NCBI GenBank assembly: GCA_963738835.1 | Contig: CAVTYH010000003.1 | Span: forward strand, 124,001 to 188,000 | DNA: 64,000 nucleotides | Source: CAVTYH01 sp963738835 | GTDB lineage: Bacteria > Planctomycetota > Planctomycetia > Pirellulales > JADZDJ01 | Direction of reading: 5' to 3' | Shown here: positions 18,498 through 27,959 of the stretch, piece by piece | Layout: each line of letters begins with the position of its first letter | Numbering within the stretch: the first letter of the stretch is position 1 | Program-made: the position numbers and the translations under genes | Notes under the pieces: generated by a model | Database searches by the model: none | What the model was told of the DNA's origin: nothing | Seen by the model: only the letters and a program-made list of their open reading frames with translations

Positions 18498-18567
18498 AGT
18501 ATCAATCGTCCAGCACCGGCGATGCCATCGCCGCCTTTACACAACGCACTGCCTACCGCCTCCCTCC

Positions 18568-19896
18568 TCAAAAATAGCTTGCCCAGCGGGGGCGGCGGAC
18601 AAATTTCAGCTTAGCGTAGCGCACACAACCAGGATACATAATCACAGTCACAAGAACCCAAATCAAAAACACGGTCGGCAGATCGACGCCAAACTGTGGC
18701 TGCCAACCGGCGCCGCGACCAAACGCAACATCGTTTGCGGGCAGCGTCGGGTCGGGAGCACGGAATAGCCAATTCACGGGCAGATCTCGCAAAAAGCTCA
18801 CACCGACCGCCAGCAGATGAACGACCGGCCAATGCACCAGATAAAAATACAATGGGACGCTGCCAAACACAGTCAGCCGTTGCCAACGCACCGACATTTC
18901 GCGATCGAACAAGCCAAGAAGCAGCAGCGCGAGCCCGAGCGTCACCAACAAATGACACAGCGATGGCGGAAACCGTGTGCAATTGAAAAACGACATCACA
19001 CTGCGCACCACGCCGTCTTGCGATGACCACGGTGCAGGATCTCCATAAAAATTGAACACGCGGAGAATCAGAAACCAAACGAGCAAATTTGCGCCCATCG
19101 CCAACAGCATCGTGCGGCGCAAATCGTCAGGCAGGCGATAAAGTTCACCCAGTGCAAATCCGCAGGCAATTACCCCAATCCACGGCACCAGCGGCCAATG
19201 CAGTTCCAGTGAAGTGCCGCTTGTAAGCTGAACCACACCGGGTTCGTGTAGCACAATCCACAATCCGCGAAGCACTCCCAGTTGATCGGCTTGAATTCCG
19301 TCGAACGCGTTGTGCAAAAACACGATGGCCATGCCGATGATCGCCACCGTACCGACGCGCAAAAAAACCATTCCGGCCAGCGCCATCATCGACCAACCGA
19401 TGGCCCACAGCGGCCCGGTCGCCAGCCAATGTGGATCGCAGGCAAACCATTTCAGAAGTGGCACGATCGAAAGATCAAGCGTGATCAGCAGAAAACCGCG
19501 CGTGGCCAGAAATCGGGCAACATCACGTTTGGAATGCCCGGCGGCTAATCGCAGATACGTTCCGGCGCCCGTCAAGAAAACGAAGACTGGAGCGCACAGC
19601 CCGGTGATCCACGACATGGCGAATCCGCCGGCCGACATCTGTCCCAACTCGGTCGGCCAAGCCGGCCCGCCGCTAAAAAAAAATCGCGTGTGATCCAGCA
19701 GCATCAAAAGCGCTGCCAGTCCACGCAGCATATCGATCGACGCAATCCGCCGGCCGTCGGCCAAACGCCGTTCAAGTGGCACGCCCGCAAACAATCGTGG
19801 ACGGCCAAAACCGGCTAGCGCTGCCGCCAATTGATCAGCAGCCGGCGAGCGGCCGCCGATGCGTTTGGCATCATTTTCAAGGGAATCGTGGGACAT
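18568..19896 (-). CDS. DUF1624 / heparan-alpha-glucosaminide N-acetyltransferase-like membrane protein
   Basis: The 442-residue protein has about ten transmembrane segments. The first carries the family signature RIASIDMLRGLAALLMLLDHTRFF, in which the Arg-Gly and Asp-His pairs are conserved. PLYFYLVHWPVVHLL near the C-terminus also matches this family of membrane acyltransferases. By analogy with HGSNAT it could transfer acetyl groups to sugars across the membrane; the real substrate is unknown. Residues 1-45 are a hydrophilic cytoplasmic extension. The neighbouring downstream gene encodes a membrane protein with MORN repeats, which suggests but does not prove a shared role in the cell envelope. 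Confidence 0.83.
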   Translation of the reverse strand: MSHDSLENDAKRIGGRSPAADQLAAALAGFGRPRLFAGVPLERRLADGRRIASIDMLRGLAALLMLLDHTRFFFSGGPAWPTELGQMSAGGFAMSWITGLCAPVFVFLTGAGTYLRLAAGHSKRDVARFLATRGFLLITLDLSIVPLLKWFACDPHWLATGPLWAIGWSMMALAGMVFLRVGTVAIIGMAIVFLHNAFDGIQADQLGVLRGLWIVLHEPGVVQLTSGTSLELHWPLVPWIGVIACGFALGELYRLPDDLRRTMLLAMGANLLVWFLILRVFNFYGDPAPWSSQDGVVRSVMSFFNCTRFPPSLCHLLVTLGLALLLLGLFDREMSVRWQRLTVFGSVPLYFYLVHWPVVHLLAVGVSFLRDLPVNWLFRAPDPTLPANDVAFGRGAGWQPQFGVDLPTVFLIWVLVTVIMYPGCVRYAKLKFVRRPRWASYF

Positions 19897-20267
19897 GTTG
19901 GACCGGATTTACTTCAGTGTAACCGGTTAACGCCAACGCAGTGCCTTCGGCAACGAGATCCGGCGTAAACTAGAGGAAGAAAGACGGCTTTCCAGCCGTC
20001 ATAAGTGGCACAGCCGCCAAATTGCCGGGGTTTCCTTGCTTTGCTAATTTTGCCTTATTAGACTTAAATCCTGAGCGTCAGGCGAGGATGCGAACCGCTA
20101 TTGTGGGCGGATTATCGTCGGCTCAATCGGAACAGTTTCTCACGTCAATCAACACGCTCCCACCTTCACCTCGCGGATTAAACAACGTGATGTCGGGTGG
20201 GAGCGTACCGGACAACTGCAAAGCGTAGCGGTAAACATCTTAGCCCCGCGTTGGGAGACAACAGCCC
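19897..20267. other. Divergent intergenic region
   Basis: The region separates the minus-strand acyltransferase gene from the plus-strand DUF1598 gene and should hold both promoters. A hairpin, GACGGCT TTCC AGCCGTC, lies at about 19983-20000. A 66-codon open frame from 20022 has no ribosome binding site or known domain and I do not call it. Confidence 0.5.
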
Positions 20268-21734
20268 ATGGCTCGCAAGCGTTTTGGTTCGTTCATCGTC
20301 GCTAGCTTTGTGGCGCTACTCAGTGTTGCGTTTGAGGCTGAGTTCTTGTTCGCTCAAACGACGACGACCGGAACTACTGGTACCACTGCCACCACGAGCA
20401 CAACAAGCACCACAGGCACGACCTCAACCTCCATCTCCGGCGTCGCTGGCGTTGTGGTGGATGCCACCGGCGTTTTGCGGACGCAGTTCTTCCCCGATAA
20501 CACGGGCCAATTGATGCGGCAAAAAATGGCGGCCGCTCGCGCCGCCCTCGCAGCAAGCAGTTCGAAAGTTGCCACGCCCAGCCCGCTGCGCAAAGTTTCG
20601 CTCAACCGCTTGGAAGCAGCGATCAAGAAGCAGACCGATGCCGGATTGAAACCGACCGATGAGATGAATTACCTCGCCGGTCTCACTCGCGTTCAGTACG
20701 TGTTTTACTACCCGGAGTCTAAAGACATTGTGATCGCCGGGCCGGCTGAAGGTTGGGCCGCCGACCTCTCAGGCCGTGTTCGTGGTTTGACGACCGGAAA
20801 ACCAATTGTCGAATTGGTCGACCTTGTCACGGCGATGCGGGCATTTCCGCCGGGGGGCAAAGCCACTTCGCAGATCAGCTGCTCGATAGATCCGACCAGG
20901 GAAGGGCTGGAGCGCATGCAGGAGTTTGTCAAAGACGCTCGCGCACATGCCGGCCCAGGCGATGTTCCCGCCATTATCAACGGCCTGAAGCAAAGCCTGG
21001 GCCCGCAAACCGTAAACCTCCGCGGCGTGCCGGCGACCTCGCACTTCGCACAAGTACTGGTGGAGGCCGATTACCGCATGAAGTTGATTGGCATCGGACT
21101 GGAACGGCCGCCGGTGCGTGGGTTCAAGAATTGGATCGATCGCGTAAATCCCGCCGCGGTTGCCCGCAACGCCCTGCAGCGCTGGTTCTTTGTACCGAAT
21201 TACGAGTGCGTGCGTGTGACAGACGATGAAATGGGAATGGAATTGGTGGGCGACGGTGTGAAATTGGTCGGAGCCGATGAAGTGGTGGGCCCCGATGGCA
21301 CGCGGGCCGCTGCCACGACCGTCGATGCCGCCAGCCGTGCATGGACTGAAGCATTCACCCAAAAATATTCTGACATTGCTGCCGCGGTTCCCGTGTACGG
21401 CCAGTTGCGGAATTGCATCGATCTGGCAGTTGCGGCTGCGTTTATTCAACAAAAAGACTACTATCACAAGGCTGGCTGGACGATGCCGGTGTTCGGTGAA
21501 GAATCGGCTTACCCCGTTCAGACACTGAACGCTCCGCAACAAGTAGATGCCATCATGAACGCGATCAACCGCGGCCACACGCTGATGACGCCGATCGGCG
21601 GCGGGGTGACCATGCATCCGCGGATGGCGTTGGACCCGAAGAATGTACTGCCCGACAACGACGGCAAAGTCGGTCAGGTGCGCGAAAAGGTTGACACGAA
21701 AGGACTGACAGCCGATCAATGGTGGTGGGATTGA
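20268..21734 (+). CDS. Secreted DUF1598-domain protein
   Basis: The 488-residue protein starts with a signal peptide (about 1-30, ending LFAQ) and a Thr/Gly/Ser-rich linker of some 27 residues built on TTGTTG-like units. The rest (about 85-475) matches the DUF1598 family, which I know mainly from planctomycetes; blocks such as MNYLAGLTRVQYVFYYPES, DIVIAGPAEGW, LVEADYRMKLIGIGLE and HPRMALDPKNVL are characteristic. The function is unknown. GGGAGA lies 9-14 bases before ATG 20268. The protein should be periplasmic or exported. The C-terminus ends in TADQWWWD and has no anchor. Confidence 0.87.
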   Translation: MARKRFGSFIVASFVALLSVAFEAEFLFAQTTTTGTTGTTATTSTTSTTGTTSTSISGVAGVVVDATGVLRTQFFPDNTGQLMRQKMAAARAALAASSSKVATPSPLRKVSLNRLEAAIKKQTDAGLKPTDEMNYLAGLTRVQYVFYYPESKDIVIAGPAEGWAADLSGRVRGLTTGKPIVELVDLVTAMRAFPPGGKATSQISCSIDPTREGLERMQEFVKDARAHAGPGDVPAIINGLKQSLGPQTVNLRGVPATSHFAQVLVEADYRMKLIGIGLERPPVRGFKNWIDRVNPAAVARNALQRWFFVPNYECVRVTDDEMGMELVGDGVKLVGADEVVGPDGTRAAATTVDAASRAWTEAFTQKYSDIAAAVPVYGQLRNCIDLAVAAAFIQQKDYYHKAGWTMPVFGEESAYPVQTLNAPQQVDAIMNAINRGHTLMTPIGGGVTMHPRMALDPKNVLPDNDGKVGQVREKVDTKGLTADQWWWD

Positions 21735-21793
21735 TTGACCATCTTACGCCGACCGCAACAGTGGGTGCCGCGGAACAAACGACCCCGCGGGCC

Positions 21794-21828
21794 ATAAAAC
21801 CGCCGCCAGGCAAGGCCGGCGGTTTTAT
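21794..21828. terminator. Strong terminator between convergent genes
   Basis: ATAAAACCGCCG (21794-21805) and CGGCGGTTTTAT (21817-21828) form a perfect 12-bp stem with A/T tracts on both sides, so it can stop transcription in both directions. It serves the DUF1598 gene and the glycerate kinase gene on the opposite strand. Confidence 0.88.
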
Positions 21829-22420
21829 TTTGCGCCGTCAGTGAATCCACTAGTACCACTCGCAGGTCGCACACATTGGTGTTTGTCGGCCCTGTCTTGA
21901 CGAGCGCATTCAACGGCTCGAAGAGATGGTAAGCGTCATTGCGGCGTAAATAATCGGCGGGATCAAGTCCGCGGCGCAGCACTTCATTCATCACGGCGGA
22001 ATCGATCAGCGCGCCGGCGGCGTCGGTCGGGCCGTCTTCGCCGTCGGTGCCTGCAGACAGAATCACGATGCCACTTAGCGGCTGAGCGACCGTGCTTCTG
22101 CTGGTTTCGATGAGTCGCGCCAGCGCAGGCTACGCGCCGTTTGCTGATTGCGGCCCCCCAATCCACGTTCCGCTTCTGAGACCAGTTTCACGGTTCCCTC
22201 ACCGCCGCTGATCAAGCAGTTCGGGCCTGGGGCATCTCGCATCACGAGCGCCATGTCGGCCAGATGCCGACCGATCACTTCGACGGCTCCCTCCGGTTTT
22301 GAGGCGCAAGTCATGGCATGTGCATAGCCGAGCCGCTCTGTTTCTTGTCCGGCAGCATCTACGGCCATCGCATTGTTACCGATGACGAAGTTGGTCACAC
22401 GACACGACGGCGCTGTCACA

Positions 22421-22460
22421 GAACCCTCTCCCCTGGCGGGAGAGAGCAGGGTGAGTGGGA
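22421..22460. repeat. CCCTCTCCC/GGGAGAG palindromic repeat inside glycerate kinase gene (copy 1)
   Basis: AACCCTCTCCCCTGGCGGGA plus AGAGCAGGGTGAGTGGG forms an imperfect hairpin. It belongs to the same family as copies at 22967, 45731, 46209 and 47488. In the coding frame it gives VPLTLLSPARGEGS, just before the conserved VTNFVIGNNAMAVDAAG. Confidence 0.75.
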
Positions 22461-22966
22461 CGCCGTGCGATTTGCGGCTCAACGCTTCAAACACTGCATC
22501 CGGCACTCCAGCCTGCCTGCGCCAGACCGTTCCAAAATCTCAAGGGCATCTTGTGGCGTCGAACTATCCGGCACCGTTGGGCCTGATGCAATGACATCGA
22601 GTGGATCGCCCGGGACATCGGAGATCACCAGCGCAATCAATCGGCCTGCGCGACAGGCTCGTGCCAATCCGCCCCCTTTAATCCGGCTGAGCTGCTTGCG
22701 GACCGTGTTGAGTTCCGCGATGTTCGCCCCAGCGGCGCTGAGAAACCGCGTGACGGCAAGTTTATCGGCCAGCGAAATCCCTTCGATCGGCGCCGGCATC
22801 AGCGCCGACCCGCCGCCGGAGAGGAGCGCGATGCACAAGTCGTCCAGTCCGAGCGACGAGACGATTTTCAAAATCTCTTCGCTTCCGGCCACCCCTTCCG
22901 CCGTCGGCTCATTAATTCCCGCCGGCCGCGCCGGATGCAAATGAATCCGCCGCGTGCCTTGCTCTT

Positions 22967-23004
22967 CTGCCTCTCCCCTTGTGAGAGAGGGCCGGGGCGA
23001 GGGG
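22967..23004. repeat. CCCTCTCCC/GGGAGAG palindromic repeat inside glycerate kinase gene (copy 2)
   Basis: The arms TGCCTCTCCCCTT and GTGAGAGAGGGCC are followed by GGGGCGAGGGG. Read on the minus strand in the kinase frame it gives PSPRPSLTRGEAE, the usual translation of this repeat. It splits the conserved blocks VGWVNVPAST and RIHLHPARPAGINEPTAEG. Confidence 0.78.
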
Positions 23005-23424
23005 TATTTCACTTGGGTGCCACTGCTGACAGGGGACCCTCTGGGTGCAGCAGTGCTTGCCGGCACATTCACCCAACCAACAACCTGCTTCGCCTCCATT
23101 AGCGCCGGCCCAAGAATTTCTTCCAGCGCAGCCGCCATCCCTGCCCCCGCCTTGCCAGCGCCGACGACCACAATCCGCCGCATCGCATCCAAGTCAATCC
23201 GCTGCTGGTCTTTATCGTCAAAGCCGACGATCAGCGTGCGCCCTTCGACTCGCACACTCTCGCGCATCAACCGATCCGATCGTACCGCGTCCAGCCCTGC
23301 CCGCCAAATTCGAAGCGCGTCGGAACGAAGTTTTGACACGGGCGACATTGGAAACACATCTACGACTGCGGCGCGGTCCCCCCGGCGACTCGCCGGGAGT
23401 TAAATGAGGAAATGGCGATTCGGT

Positions 23425-24579
23425 TTATTCGTAACCATATCGTTCGAAGTAATCACTCCAGCGGCGGCGGATTTCGCTGCGCAGCTCTGGCTCCAGTTCG
23501 TGCTTGTTCGTTTTGTAATCTTTCTGCGTGCCGACGTGGGCCTCAATTTGTGGACGGACAGATTCAAAATCGCCGAGATTCAGCTTCTCGTAAATCGTTC
23601 GCAGTTGACCAACTGGATTGCGCACCAAGTCTTCGTATTTCAGCTCGCAAAATTGATCGGTCGGAATCTCGCCGCGCTGCCGGTTGAAGCCGCGATACAT
23701 GCGCTGGAAGGCGGAAAACACGTGTTCATCCAATTCGCGATGATGTGGATGTTGCAGGCCCTGGGCCCAATCGAGCGATACCCACAACCGCCGCGTGCTG
23801 GGAAAAATGGTGTACGGGTTGCGCACGATGTGAATAAACTTCGCGCCGGGAAACAATCGGGCCAATTCCGCAATGCGGCCCGTGTGCGGCGGCGATTTCA
23901 TCACCAGCCGCTTTTTCTTTTTCAGCGTCAGCATCTGGACAAAGCGTTTCATGTCGCGCCGCCAGCGATCCAAATCTTCCGGCTGGCAACCGTCCATATC
24001 CAAAAACTCATCGAACATCGGCGGCGTTTCGTTCGGAAACGCCATGCGGAAATACGGCGTCGGCGAGCCCATCGCTACCAGCGCGAATTCATCTTCCTGC
24101 GGTTTGTTCCAGCCGGTGGCCATGTTGTCCATTGGTCGCTTGCCGGGGAGCAGCGGCCAGAGCAGCGTTGGAGCGAACCATCCGGTTACGAGAAAATGAT
24201 TTGGCTCGAAACATTCGTAATACGTCGGGTAAGCGAACCGCTGGTCGCAGACCAGCAGCTCGTGCAAATACGTGGTGCCGCTGCGCCAATGACCGATGAT
24301 GAACACCGGTGGCTCGGTAATTTCCGTCGCGGCGATCCGCCTGCCGTAAATCAATCGTTGCAAGAGCGCACAAAACGAATTGCCGATGGAAAACAGCGTA
24401 ATCAAGAATGCCATGAACCAGCGCAGCGGATGAATGCGAAACCGCCCCCGCACCAGCAGCGTCCACCAATCGCCCAGGCACATGCCGTGCCAGAACCGTG
24501 GCGAATAAAACGGGTAAGTATTGAGCTTGAGCTTTTTCTTCAGCGGCGAATTTTTCGGCGATTGGAGCGTTGCTGACAT
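23425..24579 (-). CDS. Sulfotransferase
   Basis: The 384-residue enzyme should move a sulfuryl group from PAPS to an acceptor. The 5'-phosphosulfate loop is GHWRSGTTYLHELL (about 96-109) and the 3'-phosphate site is VRNPYTIFPSTRRLW (about 245-260); the catalytic-site region KSPPHTGRIAEL is also present. It belongs to the large family of bacterial carbohydrate or lipid sulfotransferases. Residues 45-75 hold a hydrophobic stretch (FMAFLITLFSIGNSFCALL) that may attach it to the membrane. Planctomycetes make and degrade many sulfated compounds. The acceptor is unknown. It is 33 bases downstream of the small zinc-ribbon gene on the same strand. Confidence 0.9.
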   Translation of the reverse strand: MSATLQSPKNSPLKKKLKLNTYPFYSPRFWHGMCLGDWWTLLVRGRFRIHPLRWFMAFLITLFSIGNSFCALLQRLIYGRRIAATEITEPPVFIIGHWRSGTTYLHELLVCDQRFAYPTYYECFEPNHFLVTGWFAPTLLWPLLPGKRPMDNMATGWNKPQEDEFALVAMGSPTPYFRMAFPNETPPMFDEFLDMDGCQPEDLDRWRRDMKRFVQMLTLKKKKRLVMKSPPHTGRIAELARLFPGAKFIHIVRNPYTIFPSTRRLWVSLDWAQGLQHPHHRELDEHVFSAFQRMYRGFNRQRGEIPTDQFCELKYEDLVRNPVGQLRTIYEKLNLGDFESVRPQIEAHVGTQKDYKTNKHELEPELRSEIRRRWSDYFERYGYE

Positions 24580-24612
24580 CTAGATACCACACGAAGAAGC
24601 AATTCAAGATCG

Positions 24613-24903
24613 TTACTTTACTTCTTCACCACATTCCGCACATTTGGTTGCACCTGGCGTTCGCAGCGGCTTACTGCACTGCTGACAAGGCGGTCCGTAG
24701 AGAAATAACAAATGATGGCCGATAGCATTGGGGTTCGTTTCTTTAAAGCCGGTAAGCTGCTCGTATCCCCGCAGCATCGGTTCAAAGGCGTCGTTCGGAT
24801 GTTGCCAAGGTTTCGGCGCGCGAAGATGAGAAATGGACTCCCATTCCTCATGATCGAGCATAGGGACTTCGCAGCGGCAACGCCAGCAATACTGTATCTT
24901 CAT
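24613..24903 (-). CDS. Small zinc-ribbon protein of unknown function
   Basis: The 96-residue soluble protein has three Cys pairs: CWRC near the N-terminus, CQQC in the middle and CAEC near the C-terminus, a pattern for one or two structural zinc ribbons. The middle part (about 15-60) has a conserved-looking block WESISHLRAPKPWQHP. I do not recognise a named family. It is probably cotranscribed with the sulfotransferase gene 33 bases downstream, but no functional link is evident. Confidence 0.75.
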   Translation of the reverse strand: MKIQYCWRCRCEVPMLDHEEWESISHLRAPKPWQHPNDAFEPMLRGYEQLTGFKETNPNAIGHHLLFLYGPPCQQCSKPLRTPGATKCAECGEEVK

Positions 24904-25031
24904 CGCTCACATTATATCGAGCAGCACGTTCCCTGCCATTCAGCATAATCAGCAGGGGATTGAATCGCTTTATCGCTTTTGAGAGACTACCGAATCGAAT
25001 TGATTATTTCGTCTCGATCCGAAATCGTCGC

Positions 25032-26183
25032 ATGAAATTCTTCGCCTTCCATCTAATGCCGTGGGATCGTCTGCCAGCGGATTTTGCGACGAAGTACGAA
25101 TCGGCGTGGACCTGGCTGCCGAACAGCATTTACGAGCCGCAGCACGGGCACGAGTTGTACAACCGGTATCTCGACGAGCTGGTGCTGGCCGACGAATTGG
25201 GGTTCGATGGCGTCTGCGTCAACGAGCATCATCAAAATGCTTACGGCACGATGCCCAGCCCGAATTTAATGGGGGCCATTCTCGCGCGGCAAACCAAGCG
25301 GGTGAAGATCGCCGTGATCGGCAACGCGCTGCCGCTGTACAATCCGCCGACGCGCGTGGCGGAAGAGTTTGCGATGATCGATGTCATCAGCGGCGGCCGA
25401 CTCATCGCCGGCCTGGTCGTTGGCGGCGGGCCGGAGTATTACAGCTTCACCATCAATCCGACTTATGCTCGCAGCATGTATGCCGAGGCGGTCGATCTGG
25501 TGTTGCGTGCCTGGACCGAGCCCGGGCCGTTCGAACACTACGGCAAGCATTGGAAACTGAAATACGTGAACCCCTGGCCGCGGCCGCTACAAAAACCGCA
25601 TCCGCCGATTTGGATTCCCGGCGCCGGCAGCAAAGAGACCATCGAATACGTCGCCGCCAAACGCTGGAGCTACATGGGCATTCCATATTTCCACATCGAT
25701 TTCTTTCAGCGCAATTTCGATCTGTTCCGTCAGTGCGCCGAGAAAAACGGTTACACCGCCGATCCCGAACAACTCGGCTGGCTGCTGCCGATTTATGTGG
25801 CCGAGAACGATGAAAAAGCCTGGGCCGAGTATGAAAAACACTTGTGGTACTTTGCCCTCAATTTGCTGAAAGGGCTGACCGTACTGCCACCGGGTTACAC
25901 CAGTCCGCAATCGATCGCAGTGATCAGCCGGGCGAAAGAAAAATTTCTCACTTCGGTCACGACGCGCAAGCAAGTCGAAGACGGCGCCTACGCCATTGTC
26001 GGCAGCCCCGCCACGGTGCGCGATCGTTTGAAAGCTCACATCCAAAAACTGGGCGTCGGCAACTTGCTGGGCTTGTTCCAACTCGGCGATTTGCCCGCCG
26101 ATTTGACGAAGAAAAGCATGACCATGTTCGCGCAGGAGGTGCTGCCGTCGCTGCGAAAAGATTTGCAGCCAGTTAGGGCTTGA
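25032..26183 (+). CDS. LLM-class flavin-dependent oxidoreductase
   Basis: The 383-residue TIM-barrel protein belongs to the luciferase-like monooxygenase family, which uses reduced FMN or F420. Typical blocks are FDGVCVNEHHQNAYGTMPSPNL near the N-terminus, the NALPLYNPPTRVAEEFAMID stretch, GGRLIAGLVVGGGPEYY and the C-terminal IVGSPATVRDRLKAHI. I start at MKFFAFHLMPW (25032), where family members begin; the 24 residues before it in the frame are not conserved. The gene is followed after a repeat-filled gap by an alpha/beta hydrolase on the same strand, a pairing also seen elsewhere, which suggests joint action on an ester or lactone product. The substrate is unknown. Confidence 0.9.
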   Translation: MKFFAFHLMPWDRLPADFATKYESAWTWLPNSIYEPQHGHELYNRYLDELVLADELGFDGVCVNEHHQNAYGTMPSPNLMGAILARQTKRVKIAVIGNALPLYNPPTRVAEEFAMIDVISGGRLIAGLVVGGGPEYYSFTINPTYARSMYAEAVDLVLRAWTEPGPFEHYGKHWKLKYVNPWPRPLQKPHPPIWIPGAGSKETIEYVAAKRWSYMGIPYFHIDFFQRNFDLFRQCAEKNGYTADPEQLGWLLPIYVAENDEKAWAEYEKHLWYFALNLLKGLTVLPPGYTSPQSIAVISRAKEKFLTSVTTRKQVEDGAYAIVGSPATVRDRLKAHIQKLGVGNLLGLFQLGDLPADLTKKSMTMFAQEVLPSLRKDLQPVRA

Positions 26184-26187
26184 TTTT

Positions 26188-26402
26188 CTCGCGCAGAGAC
26201 GCAGAGGACGCTGAGATAACAGAATAGTTAAATCCAAAAGAGTCTCACGCAAAGGCGCGAAGACGCAAAGACAATCAGGATTCAAGTGTTTGAGATTGTT
26301 ATGAAGTATCTCCTGATAAATCCGATCTCTCCGTCGTTCTCCGCGCACTCTGCGTCTCTGCGCGAGACCTCTTTGCCTTTGCGCCTTTGTGCCTTTGCGA
26401 GA
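26188..26402. repeat. Interleaved inverted repeats filling the LLM/hydrolase gap
   Basis: Arm 1 CTCGCGCAGAGACGCAGAG (26188-26206) has a perfect 19-base inverted copy at 26348-26366. Arm 2 (26243-26272, core CACGCAAAGGCGCGAAGACG) has an imperfect inverted copy at 26371-26402. The order is 1, 2, 1', 2', so the two hairpins cross rather than nest. The repeats occupy nearly the whole 233-base gap between two genes on the same strand. Confidence 0.75.
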
Positions 26403-26416
26403 AACGACTTCGTCAA

Positions 26417-27204
26417 ATGACACAAGTTCCCAACACTACCGAGATCGTCACCATCGCCGGCAAGAAGACGCAGGTCATGCGCGGCGGCAGTGGACCGCCG
26501 CTGGTGTATTTGCACAGCGCCGGCGGCGAGATGGATTGGACCGCCTTTCACGACGGCTTGGCGAAAAACTTCTCGGTCATCGCGCCGGCTCATCCGGGTT
26601 TCGCGCTCTCCGAAGGGTTGAATCAGATCGACGATATTTACGACTACGCCTGGCACTACGTCGATTTGTTTGAACACTTCGATCTGCTGCGCGGCGCGCC
26701 CGTCGTGGGTTTTTCGCTCGGCGCGTGGCTGGCCGTGGAGTTGGCGATTCTGCGGCCAGAACTGGTCGGCAAGCTCATCATGGTCAACGCCGCTGGAGTG
26801 CATGTGCCAGGCGCGCCGACGGCCGAGTGGTTCATCGACGATCTAATCAAACTGCGCAATTTGTTATTCTTCGATCCCAACGGCAAAGTCGCGCGCGAAA
26901 TCATGCCCGATCAGCCCGACGAAATTCAACTGCTCATGTTCCTGCGCACCGTGAAGCCGCGGCCCGCGTCGGTTGGAATCCGTATTTGCACGATCCGAAA
27001 TTGCCGTCGCACTTACATCGCGTGCAATGTCCGACGCTATTGATTTGGGGCCGCGACGATCATCTGATTCCGCTAGCTCATGGCCGATTCTATGCCGAGC
27101 ACATTCCCGGCTCTCGATTGGAGATTCTCGACCAGTGCGGCCACATGCTGCCGTATGAAAAGACCGACGATTTCGTGCGGCTGACGACGGCGTTCTGCCG
27201 CTGA
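26417..27204 (+). CDS. Alpha/beta hydrolase (frame interrupted)
   Basis: The protein of about 262 residues has the alpha/beta hydrolase triad: Ser100 in VGFSLGAW, Asp in LIWGRDDHLIP and His in QCGHMLPYEKTDD. The oxyanion-hole region VYLHSAGGEMDW is also normal. The first frame loses homology after LLMFLR near 26945; the next frame continues with HREAAARVGWNPYLHDPKL, so one base is missing or extra. The ATG at 26417 comes 15 bases after the end of the repeat block. It probably acts with the upstream flavin-dependent oxidoreductase on an ester or peroxy compound; this is inferred from position only. Confidence 0.85.
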
Positions 27205-27207
27205 GCA

Positions 27208-27239
27208 GGAATTCACCACGAGAGTCACGGAGAGCACGG
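27208..27239. repeat. GAATTCACCACG-type repeat arm
   Basis: GAATTCACCACG (27209-27220) is followed by AGAGTCACGGAGAGCACGGA, the period-8 to 9 pattern of a common planctomycete-type intergenic repeat. It overlaps the end of the hydrolase gene by only a few bases. The inverted partner is at 27960-27980. Confidence 0.6.
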
Positions 27240-27279
27240 AGAAGCACCAGAAAATTGCGCTAAAGAGATTGGCTTCCGC

Positions 27280-27940
27280 TCAGTGTGAATTCACTAATGC
27301 GATTTGCTCCGGAGTTAGCTCGACTTGTGTTTCGATGAACAGCAAATCGTCCAGCGGCAATTGCTTTTCGATGGGATGGGCTTCTGCCGCATGATACGTA
27401 AACGAACTACCGATGAGGGGCAAGCGGCTTAGACCCGGAGTTTTGACGATTTTTTCTTCGTAGGTACGTGTGGCGATGACGACTTGCCCATCCTTAATTC
27501 CTTTCAGGTCGTCGCAGCATCGTTTTCCGTCGCTCCAATGGACCATGGCTCTGCCCTCGAGCGCTGGATTATCGTCTTTGAATTCGTTTTTGACCTTTTG
27601 CATTGTTACCGTGCTACGTTTTTCGACGTGGGCGGCCGCACGCGGAATCCAACGGTATGCTTTGTAAACAACTTCCTGTCGCTTGCGGAATGCGCTGCCC
27701 AAGTACTGCAAATCGCCGATCCACGGAGTGTCCGTTTCAGACGCCGCAGCTCGGATCACCGCCAACACAATCCAATCGTCCGTCGTTTTCACCAGCATAC
27801 CGGTCAGTTGTTCTTTGACGCCGTGCCGCTCGACAGAAACGTCGTACCAATCGCCGACGGCGAATTCGTGAGGGTCCGCATCGCTTTTCGCCAGCCCATT
27901 ATCTTGCGCATGAAACGCAAAGAGCTAGACGGTATCGCAT
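27280..27940 (-). CDS. Secreted protein of unknown function (frame interrupted)
   Basis: The protein of about 219 residues begins with a short hydrophobic signal (MRYRLALCV), then after a frame change near 27915 continues HAQDNGLAKSDADPHEFAVGDWYDVSVERHGVKE. The rest is beta-rich, with blocks GMLVKTTDDWIVLAVIRA and LPLIGSSFTYHAAEAHPIEKQLP. I recognise no family. The start at 27940 is chosen because GGAGG lies about 14 bases and AGAAGG 3 bases upstream, and because the next ATG in the main frame (27798) would cut into beta-rich sequence. It follows the TPR gene by 47 bases on the same strand and is probably cotranscribed. Confidence 0.65.
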
Positions 27941-27959
27941 TTCCTTCTGCCTGTCCTCC

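Larger units (their letters stand above)
21716..23357 (-). pseudogene. Glycerate 2-kinase (MOFRL type), frame broken, with two inserted repeats
   Basis: Three minus-strand segments make up one class II glycerate kinase, which phosphorylates D-glycerate at C2 for entry into glycolysis. Key parts are VVVGAGKAGAGMAAALE near the start, ALLSGGGSALMPAP, TVRKQLSRIKGGGLA, VISDVPGDPLDVIASGPTVPD, a GGEGTV loop and the C-terminal MOFRL part ILSAGTDGEDGPTDAAGA and TNTNVCDLRVVLVD. Frame changes are needed near 22510 and 22115. The natural end should be near 21838, because the frame to 21716 reads through the terminator. Two palindromic repeats (22421-22460, 22967-23004) lie in frame and add loops (SPRPSLTRGEAEEQ and VPLTLLSPARGEG) absent from normal family members. 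Confidence 0.85.
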
